The position numbers were made by a program, and so were the translations under genes. Below, in pieces: positions 1-6,662 of a stretch of 10,347 nt of DNA. The notes under the pieces were generated by a model. That model was given only the letters and a program-made list of their open reading frames with translations. It was not told the origin of the DNA and searched no databases. Source of the DNA: Acanthamoeba lenticulata (lineage: Eukaryota > Discosea > Longamoebia > Acanthamoebidae); the NCBI GenBank assembly GCA_002179805.1, contig NAVB01001689.1:1-10347 (forward strand), read 5' to 3'. Each line of letters opens with the position of its first letter. The first letter of the stretch is position 1.

Positions 1-39
1 GCCACTGCTGCTGCTGCCGCCACTGCCGCTGCTGCTCCG
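1..39. repeat. GCT/GCC triplet tract encoding a Ser/Gly run
   Basis: Imperfect CTG/GCC triplets at the window edge read as Ser-Ser-Ser-Gly-type repeats in the PRP16 frame on the minus strand. This is a low-complexity coding segment in the disordered N-terminal region of the helicase. Confidence 0.6.
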
Positions 40-781
40 TCGATCGCGCGAGTCGTAGCGGCCGCTCCGAGTGTCCCGCGCGCGTCGGTCGCGCTCGGCG
101 ATGCGGTCCAGCGCGGCTTGGTCGACGCCGCCCGGGTGGGAAGGCGTATCGGCGCCCGCGCCTTTGACTCGGTAGTTGCGCCGCCGGATGTCGGCTGCCG
201 TAGGGCGGTCGTCGCCATCGCCGTTGTCTCGGTTGTCAAGGCGAGGCCGTTTGGCGGCTTGTTCCTTCTCCTTCTTGTCCCGCTCCTCACGTTCTTGTCG
301 CTTTGTTGCCGCGAGCCGGTCTAGGCCCAGCAGCGAGCCCTTGCCTTCTGGTTTCTTGAATGTGGGTCGCTCCTGTAGTGTAACAAGAGATGATTGATTA
401 TCAGAGAACTGGAAAGATGAAAGCGTGAAGAGGGGGGGGGGATGCAATAAATCGTACCTCGCCCATTTCCTTTCGCTGCAGACCACCGGCAATTGTTGTG
501 CCCTCCAGCCGCTCTGCCTTGTCGGTAAAGTCTGCAAAGGTTGCAACGGCCGGCCCTTTGAGTTTGCTCGCCAAAACCTTTTGATGCACCTCCTTCAGGG
601 CGATGGCCTGCTTGACAGAGAATCGCTTGCTGCACTCATCTCGAAATTGCTCGAAATCTTGGTGAGCTAAGGCGAGCGTTGCGATCTGCTGCGAAAGTGT
701 TTTGTTCACATTACTCAGATCGAGCGCTTTGGACACCTTTGGCCCTATCTCCTCCACCAGTTCGGGTGTGATGGTGCTCAT
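1..781 (-). CDS. PRP16: PRP16/DHX38-type DEAH-box splicing helicase, N-terminal part (partial)
   Basis: PRP16 is the spliceosomal DEAH-box ATPase that remodels the spliceosome between the two splicing steps. Only the N-terminal region is in the window; the helicase core lies beyond position 1. Model: exon 1 781-458 (108 codons, ATG at 781), intron 457-373 (GTACGA...CTACAG), exon 2 372-1 (124 codons, open to the edge). Family hallmarks around the junction and in exon 2 are RLEGT, then SLLGLDRLAATKRQEREERD, then DTPSHPGGV. These match the order RLEGT / SLLGLDLLA / ETPSHPGGV that I know from DHX38. The rest of exon 2 is the usual charged RD/RS-like tail, ending in a Ser/Gly run. Residues 1 to about 90 are helical and have no counterpart in human DHX38; they resemble the N-terminal helical module of PRP22/DHX8 and PRP2/DHX16 (L-x3-I-x2-LA-x5-F-x2-F pattern). 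The ATG at 823 is in frame, but the context favours 781. The assignment rests on the N-terminal motifs alone because the helicase motifs are not visible. Confidence 0.86.
432..441 (+). repeat. G10 run in PRP16 intron 1 (C10 in the transcript)
   Basis: Ten G on the plus strand, hence C10 in the transcript, about 16 nt after the donor at 457 in the only PRP16 intron seen. Noted as a homopolymer of uncertain length. Confidence 0.85.
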
Positions 782-936
782 CGCTCTCCTCCAATTCACG
801 ACACGAAATGTGGCGCTGAGCACTCTCAGCCCAAGACCGGAGAAACGAAAAGGCAGAGAAAAGTTGTCTCGTTACCGAGAAAGTTGAAGAAAAGAAGAAA
901 AAGCGCATCGTGCCTATGCACGTGCTAGTGGTGCTT

Positions 937-3919
937 CTACTCGCCCTTGGTGATCCTCCTGCGCTTCTGGACAACGGGTTCGGCCGTCTTGCTGCACTTG
1001 ACCGTCTTGTCGAGTTCGTTGTCCTGCGAGTGGCTCAACTCGAGGTTCTTGAGCTTGCGCGACAGCAGGGAGGCCTTGCGTTTGTTGGCCGGAGCCTGTC
1101 TCAGGCCGGGGCCACTGTCGGCCTCATTGGCCAAGCTCAACGGGCTACCAGCGCTGGTGAGCTTGTCTGCCTCCTCGCCTGTTGCTTGTGCTTGGTGGCG
1201 CACCACCTTGCGCCCTGTGTCCGCGCCCAAGATCAAGCCGGTGAGTGTTTAGAGCCATCGGCCAACCCCACGATCAGGTCGAACCCTTGTTGCCATTGAC
1301 GGGGCCGCTCACGAAGCCCTCGCTCTCCATGCGGCGAAGAACTCCCTGCGAGCGGTGAAGAAAAGAAAAGGGAAGGGAGGGGACGCAAGGTCAACAAGGA
1401 AGACTGCAACAGCGGAGGAAAGTTGAGCGCACCCTGGCGGTAATGGTGTTCACATTCAACTGGAGGAGTGAAACAATCAGTTGAAGGCAGAGATCCCCTG
1501 ACAATGTGCGAAGAAGGAGCTTACCAGCGAGCATAGTTTAGGCGCGGTCACGTATTCTTCACCAGTAATCGCCTTGAGTGCCCTGCGCAGAGCCGAACTC
1601 GTCAGCTTGGCCGGAGAAGCGCCATCGTATGAACGGACGTACGCTTTGTATACTTCCTCAGGCAGAGCGGAATTCATGGCCGGGGAACGAGCGGGAGAAC
1701 GCGGAGCAGGCGATGGCGCCGACGAACGGGGAGCAGAGGGCACCGACACGATCTTGTACTCTCCATCCTTAAGTTGAAGGATCTTGTCCTGCACCATCTT
1801 GACAAAGAAGCCTGCATCCACGTGTAAGGCTATGACCGCATGACCAGCAGGAAAAGGAACGACATACGGTTAATAGTGACATCGGGTAACTTCGGAAACT
1901 GGGACTTGATGAAGGAAAGCTTGGCGATTCCGGCATCTTCAACTGCTTGCTTGACGGCCGCATACTGCGTTTCATCTTCAGTGTCGGACTTGTGCTGTTC
2001 TTCAGGATCTGATCCTTCGGACTCGCGTAAGAGCAAAATTCATTAAGACCCCGAAAGATCAACGATGCGGTTCGTACCTTCTTCACTGTCTGAGCTGGAC
2101 TCAACAACATACTTGTTCGTTGTTTGCTGCTTCTCTGGGCGTTCGTGCTCACCATCCTCTTCAAACAAATCCACAGTCTGCGCGCTCGCGGGAAGGTGTC
2201 AGAGACGCCGCTAGAGCAGGTAGAGAACAGCTTACCGTCTTCAGACGCATCGACAACGAGTGGTAGGGGGTCGCTATCTCCCCCACCTTGATCTTGACTA
2301 CTCGCGCAAGATCAGCAAGATGGCTATGCGAGTAGGTTAGGTGGAGTGGGTAGTACCCGGCGAGGAGTCAAACGTGAAGGGCTCTTCCCAGGTGGCCTGC
2401 TTGAAGTACTTCGGCTCGTAGTCCACAGGAGTCACCTTATCGTAGTAGAGGATCCTGAGTCCAAGCAAGAGAATCATGAGTCCGTTTTTCATCGAATGCA
2501 GCAACGAGGACGGCATACTTCATTTGCAGATAGCGCTCGGTCGCGGGCAAGGGCTTTAACGTTTGAGAGAGCTGGACCTGAGTACTCACGACCAGTTAGA
2601 AGCCGTACCAAATAAGTAGAATGTGGCTGTGTGAGCCCTTACCAAGTTACGAAGACATGCCACGGTCTGCATGAGATCAATTTCGTTAGCTTGAAGCTAT
2701 GCGCCGATTCCGAGACTACAAAACGTACCGCACGCTTGATTTGATCCTTGCTGTACTTGCCCGCATGAATATCGAGCTGCTTCTTGGCGGTTCCTTCTGT
2801 TTGAGACAACTTCATAATAACGACATCTTCACTCTGGTACACGAAGCGGACTAAAGAGAAAAGACTGTCAGATCGACTCGTCGTGTGGGTTTTCTTAACG
2901 CACAGTTGTAGCACTCGATCAAGGTGGTTTCGTTGTCCGGGTCCTATGCAGCGAATGCCTCGATCAGCCAAGAACTCTACGTAGAGGGAATAAATGGCCC
3001 ACGGAAGTACGAACCAGGTAGATGCCAAAGATCTTGGAACGAGGCCAGCAAGAGTTGGTTAGCCAGCAGCAAGAAGGGGGATCATACTCGTTTTCAAGCG
3101 TACCAACGTCCTAAAGAAATGGATCGATATCAATTGAAGAAAAAGGGGTCATGTGCTGAGATGGTCAAGACTCACGCACCGGAGGTACTTACGCGTCAGA
3201 GCCTCGAATACACCCTCTGGAGAAAGCATGTGTGAGACGTAGAAAAGGGTGGTTCCTTCACAAGTAACTCGTACCTTCAAGCCTGTTGTTGCCACGACAC
3301 AAGCAGCGGAGCGAGATGGCGGAAGTGAGTTTTTGTAGCTACATCAACGATTCTTGTAGCGTGCGTACCACTTGCACAAGGTTGCCGCCTAAAGTAAAAT
3401 GAAGAAGGTGAGAGAGAGCAACTAAGTCGTCAAGAGCAGAACAAGACGCACCTCTTCGTTGTTGGGCAGAAGACTCTTGATATGAATGCCAGCCAAGCTC
3501 TTGTCCGCGAAGCAGTCTAAAAGTACCCTGTTGTTTACAAGAGTGGCAAGAGAGGCGAGGATAGAAGAAAGCCGTGCCTTCGGGAAACAGGTGTCTGAAA
3601 GTAGAGGATCATTAGTCGTGCTTGTTCTTCGGCATAAACAGAGTTCAGGTGAGTACGCACCGCAGGTAGCTGATGCTGCTGATTGCCGTCTACAAACAAC
3701 ACATAAAACGTCGCGTAAGCAGACAAAGTAAAGTAGAAAACTACACCAGCGGGGGCACGTACACGAAGCAGGTTGCGCATGAGGCTCTTTCAAGGATATT
3801 AGAAAGCATCAGTGTTGGCCACGCGTGTAGTGAAGGCTATTGAGAGGGACTACGCGTACCAGGGACTGCACCTCGGTCGGGGTGTGTGTAGCAAGCTTGA
3901 CGGCGCTCTGCTCGGCCAT
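937..3919 (-). CDS. HOP1: HOP1/ASY1/HORMAD-type meiotic HORMA-domain protein, 22 exons
   Basis: Meiotic chromosome-axis protein that promotes interhomologue recombination and synapsis. Exons: 3919-3860, 3786-3763, 3689-3661, 3594-3578, 3516-3452, 3388-3369, 3282-3275, 3216-3180, 3110-3104, 3032-3015, 2943-2904, 2850-2729, 2666-2643, 2577-2519, 2454-2357, 2297-2236, 2177-2078, 2014-1868, 1811-1525, 1459-1433, 1345-1285, 1214-937. They sum to 1590 nt = 529 aa + stop, in one frame. HORMA domain is about residues 15-230: EVQSL, ISSISYLRHLFPE, WLEEGVFEALTRKYLR, LIECYNFRF, QIKRATVACLRNL, LYYDKVTPVDYEP, VGEIATPYHS. It aligns almost without gaps to plant ASY1 and animal HORMAD1. Residues 231-280 are acidic (SSSDSEE, SDTEDE). 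Two winged-helix-like units follow (about 280-338 and 362-445, the second with YVTAPKLCSL and VLRRMESEGFV), joined by a Pro/Ala/Ser linker. The basic tail has EPVVQKRRRIT. Introns are 53-87 nt; intron 4 is GC-AG. The start ATG has A at -3 and G at +4. The exon 18 acceptor could be 2014 or 2008, both in frame. Homology is firm; individual microexons are inferred. Confidence 0.92.
3104..3110 (-). other. 7-nt microexon (HOP1 exon 9)
   Basis: Seven bases (GACGTTG) lie between a TTTCTTTAG acceptor and a GTACGCTTG donor. With the CG that ends exon 8 they encode R-T-L, giving KYLRTLIFGIYL across exons 8-10. This matches the KKYLKTLMFSI and KKYLRMVVLAVY segments of ASY1 and HORMAD1 at the same spacing. 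Leaving it out shifts the frame. Inferred from frame and family alignment only. Confidence 0.78.
3275..3282 (-). other. 8-nt microexon (HOP1 exon 7)
   Basis: The eight bases GCTTGAAG are flanked upstream by an AACAACAG acceptor and downstream by a GTACGAG donor. Joining exon 6 (ending AAG TG), this exon and exon 8 (starting AG GGT) reads K-W-L-E-E-G-V-F-E-A-L, which restores the WMEKGVYDAL-like helix of the HORMA family with no gap. Joining exon 6 directly to exon 8 creates TGA at the junction. No other splice combination that I could find keeps the frame. This is inference from sequence, without transcript evidence. Confidence 0.8.
3517..3577 (-). other. GC-AG intron (HOP1 intron 4)
   Basis: Exon 4 ends CCC GAA G and is followed by GCACGG; the intron closes with TACTTTTAG before AC TGC TTC. 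The product reads LFPEDCFADKS, which aligns without gap to LFPEKYFNDKS of plant ASY1. The only GT nearby that could serve (in CTTGTAAAC) would leave an intron of about 20 nt and the wrong frame. Positions +3 to +5 (ACG) match the common donor of the other introns here, so only base +2 departs. Confidence 0.78.
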
Positions 3920-4095
3920 GATAAGTAACGAGTAGAGAAAGGCTTGAGAGGGGGCTGCAGCTTACCATGTTGGCGGTTTGCCGGTTTGTTCTGTGGCTCG
4001 GTAAGAAGGACAATGGTCGCCATAGCAGGCACTACTTGATGTTGGCCGCCAAGGCAGGCAAAACACTTCGGCAAAGTGCCGGCGGCTAGAAAAAA

Positions 4096-4104
4096 GGCGC
4101 GAAA
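4096..4104 (-). promoter_or_regulatory. E2F/DP-type site in the HOP1 / small-ORF divergent spacer
   Basis: On the minus strand this reads TTTCGCGCC, a perfect match to the E2F consensus TTTSGCGC. It lies in the 220-bp spacer (3920-4139), 35 bp before the ATG at 4140 and 177 bp before the HOP1 ATG at 3919. Either or both genes could use it. The rest of the spacer shows no TATA box or other element I can name. Binding is inferred from the motif. Confidence 0.5.
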
Positions 4105-4139
4105 CAAAGCAGCTTCGTGCCTGAAGTTGTTTTGAAGAG

Positions 4140-4334
4140 ATGCTGCGCTTGCGACCCACCCAGATCGAGCTCGGTGCAGAAGATGTCGAAGATTTCAAGG
4201 AAGCTCAGCGCAGACAGGCAGACGACGCGGCCCCGAAGGTGGCAGGCCCCGAGCGAACGCCGACAGTAGCTGAACGCATCGGCTATGAAAAGCCGTCCGA
4301 AGTACGACATACGAACAAGAAAGATCGCGTTTGA
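4140..4334 (+). CDS. Small charged protein of unknown function (64 aa)
   Basis: An uninterrupted ORF starting MLRLRPTQIELGAEDVEDF and ending TNKKDRV before TGA. I do not recognise a family. The product is hydrophilic and highly charged, has no membrane segment, and looks mostly helical or disordered. It starts 220 bp from the HOP1 start in a divergent arrangement, with an E2F-type site just upstream, and ends 152 bp from the convergent PCNA stop. In favour of a real gene: it fills an otherwise empty interval, its composition is non-repetitive and ordinary, and its codons look like those of the neighbours. Against: it is short, and the antisense strand is also open for 74-78 codons in places. 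The stop codon sits in the loop and 3' stem of a perfect hairpin. It could also be one exon of a larger gene. Confidence 0.45.
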   Translation: MLRLRPTQIELGAEDVEDFKEAQRRQADDAAPKVAGPERTPTVAERIGYEKPSEVRHTNKKDRV

Positions 4335-4342
4335 CGCGATCT
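4322..4342. repeat. Perfect 9-bp inverted repeat over the stop codon of the small ORF
   Basis: AGATCGCGT, a TTG loop, then ACGCGATCT. The TGA stop (4332-4334) spans the loop and the first base of the 3' arm. It is unlike the histone mRNA stem-loop in both stem and loop. It may be a 3'-end or stability element of the short mRNA, or chance. Confidence 0.6.
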
Positions 4343-4486
4343 AACACGAATGCTCCACTAAGAGGCAAATTTAATGCAGTTGTGTGTCTACGTACAAAGG
4401 AGAACAATTCAATCGTTCTCCAAGGCTCTTTCCCCGTTGCGTCAAAACTCTTTTAACTGCTGGCTCGGCTGCTCGGTGCGGTGTGC

Positions 4487-5431
<945 letters not shown>

Positions 5432-5510
5432 CTTGGGTTGTGTGTGGTTGGAGGTTCGCGGACTTGTGACAAATGTGTTGTGGTCTCTCCTTTCACACAG
5501 TTATCGTTGG

Positions 5511-5532
5511 CTCCCGCCAAATTTTTCCCGCG
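5511..5532. promoter_or_regulatory. Two abutting inverted E2F-like sites in the PCNA promoter
   Basis: On the minus strand 5521-5511 reads TTTGGCGGGAG. On the plus strand 5522-5532 reads TTTTTCCCGCG. Both fit E2F/DP sites (TTTGGCGGGA and TTTCCCGC forms). They lie 80-101 bp upstream of the PCNA ATG. A weaker TTTGGCG sits nearby at 5554-5548 on the minus strand. PCNA promoters of animals and plants are known E2F targets, which supports the reading; occupancy is inferred. Confidence 0.6.
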
Positions 5533-5798
5533 TTTTCTTAACAATAACGCCAAACGGCCGAGACAAAGGAAAACTTACAAGGAAATCTTTTGTGAACTTA
5601 AATTCTTGTCTTTTCCCCACACCTGAAAATACAAGAATATTTGTCGGTACTGGCGTTCTGGCCGTGTCTTCTGTACCTTGTCGGGTTGCCGGTGGCCGGT
5701 GCAGCTGCACGTCTTGATGCGATCGCGTGTGTTTGACTTCAGGAGTCAGCCGCTGGAAGGAGGGAACATCTGAGTGGTGTGTGCGAGGAGGGCACCAA

Positions 5799-5807
5799 GG
5801 CGCGAAA
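5799..5807 (-). promoter_or_regulatory. Distal perfect E2F-type motif upstream of PCNA
   Basis: On the minus strand this reads TTTCGCGCC, identical to the motif at 4104-4096 in the HOP1 spacer. It is about 370 bp upstream of the PCNA ATG. It could be a distal PCNA element, or the promoter of an unrecognised transcript in the 781-bp interval. Confidence 0.4.
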
Positions 5808-5821
5808 GAGAAGCGCCGGGG

Positions 5822-5837
5822 CCAGCCGATCGGCTGG
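5822..5837. repeat. 16-bp perfect palindrome
   Basis: CCAGCCGATCGGCTGG is fully self-complementary, with no spacer. It lies 15 bp from the distal E2F-type motif in the gene-free interval. No known protein-binding site is recognised; it may be a dimer-binding operator or chance in GC-rich DNA. Confidence 0.4.
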
Positions 5838-5897
5838 GAAGGAAGAGAGCGGTGACAAAGCTCACACTCGCTTGATGGAGGACGGGAGGAGAGAAGG

Positions 5898-5917
5898 GCT
5901 TCTCGGTGGTGAGAAGC
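5898..5917. repeat. 7-bp stem, 6-nt loop hairpin
   Basis: GCTTCTC, loop GGTGGT, then GAGAAGC, in the gene-free interval upstream of PCNA. No family is recognised. It is short enough to arise by chance. Confidence 0.3.
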
Positions 5918-6212
5918 GCGATTGCAAGCTCTTGCATCACGGCCACAGAACAACAGTACACCCCAGTACGACCAAACACGGGATAGCACGAGTGGCCACT
6001 CACCACACGGCAGAGCCGCATAAAGTTAAAGACACACCCCAAAAACGTTCTGGGTGCGAGACCTAAGGCGGAGGAGAGGCACCAGGTTGGGGCACTAAGC
6101 GGGAGGAATGGAGCCGTTGACACAAAAGATTAGAGTCCAGGTAGAAGAAATGGGATCAATTCATTTTTCCTTGCACTGGCAACCATTGCGGCCTCGCCCA
6201 TTGATCGCACAT

Positions 6213-6443
6213 CTACGCCCTCTCGAGTGGCTCGATGAGAATCACGCTATTTCCTCGGATCACCACCATACCCAGCTCGTTCTTCTCTGTGCTCGAAACC
6301 TCCTCCACAGTATCTTCGAGGACAAGGTTCATGAACTGATCGAAGCCGCGAAGAATTCCCGACACTCGCCGATTCGCGTTGAGCTTGATGGCAAGCTTCT
6401 TGTCCATGTAGCGCCTCAGATCCGGGCCGACAGCTTTGCTCAT
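6213..6443 (-). CDS. SNRPG: Small nuclear ribonucleoprotein Sm G
   Basis: SmG is one of the seven Sm proteins that form the heteroheptameric ring on U1, U2, U4 and U5 snRNAs. It is an intronless ORF of 76 aa, the same length as the human protein. The Sm1 motif is at about residues 15-47 ([20 protein letters not shown], then [10 protein letters not shown]) and the Sm2 motif at about 57-70 ([14 protein letters not shown]), with the RNA-contacting RGNS. The ATG at 6443 gives [17 protein letters not shown], matching the family start MSKA-x2-P-x-L; the 50 in-frame codons upstream encode nothing Sm-like and are probably 5' UTR. It is divergent from the C18orf63-like gene (219-bp spacer 6444-6662) and is the only gene here without an intron apart from the small ORF. 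Confidence 0.97.
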   Translation of the reverse strand: MSKAVGPDLRRYMDKKLAIKLNANRRVSGILRGFDQFMNLVLEDTVEEVSSTEKNELGMVVIRGNSVILIEPLERA

Positions 6444-6662
6444 TTTATAGGGGGGCTTTGATGGGATGGGTGGCGCGGCAGATTTGTGGTCGCGGTGGAA
6501 AAAGAAAGGAAATTGTATCTGTGGTTGGCCGTGTTCCTTCCATTCCTTACCAGGAAAAAAGCTGTTTTTATTGTGCCGGCATAGTTTACACAAAGGCCAT
6601 GGTTGCAGGTCGGGTCAATTTGATTTCTGTACCCGGTCAGCAGCTGAAGGCACGACTAACGC
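6444..6662. promoter_or_regulatory. Divergent spacer between SmG and the C18orf63-like gene
   Basis: This 219-bp spacer must hold both promoters. It has T-rich and A-rich patches (AGGAAAAAAGC around 6551-6561, TTTTTATTG around 6565-6573) and no E2F-type match. I cannot name a core promoter element with confidence. Confidence 0.4.

Larger units (their letters stand above)
5432..6212. other. 781-bp interval without a recognisable gene
   Basis: This lies between the PCNA start and the SmG stop, both minus-strand genes. It must hold the PCNA promoter (E2F-like pair near 5511-5532, another E2F match at 5799-5807) and the SmG 3' end. Open frames occur on both strands (minus 5989-5501 and 6123-5746; plus 5779-6066), but their products are low-information Ser/Arg/His-rich sequences with no motif. 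I found no tRNA, 5S rRNA, U-snRNA or snoRNA that I can support. It contains a 16-bp palindrome and a hairpin, listed separately. It is three to five times longer than the other spacers. Confidence 0.6.

Noticed and set aside
919..924. CACGTG E-box near the HOP1 stop, upstream of PRP16
   Set aside because: A single hexamer is expected by chance in GC-rich DNA and nothing else supports a role.
910..1299. 129-codon plus-strand frame opposite the HOP1 last exon
   Set aside because: Antisense shadow of the exon encoding the HOP1 basic tail; Leu/Ala-rich with no recognised domain.
3962..4198. 78-codon minus-strand frame upstream of HOP1, as a possible extra first exon
   Set aside because: No splice combination joins it convincingly to the MAEQSAV start, which already gives a family-like N-terminus with a good initiation context.
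5501..5989. 162-codon minus-strand open frame upstream of PCNA
   Set aside because: Its product is a low-information Arg/Ser/His/Pro-rich sequence without motif, it covers the PCNA promoter including the E2F-like sites, and GC-rich DNA gives long chance frames.
6053..6063. GGTGCGAGACC, resembling a tRNA B box
   Set aside because: No A box, no acceptor stem pairing and no anticodon arm could be found around it.
5779..6066. 95-codon plus-strand frame (MCEEGTKARKRSAG...)
   Set aside because: Repetitive charged composition, no family resemblance and an overlapping antisense frame of similar length; no support as a gene.
6444..6449. TATAAA (minus strand) directly before the SmG ATG
   Set aside because: It abuts the start codon, so it cannot be the TATA box for a transcript that contains that ATG.
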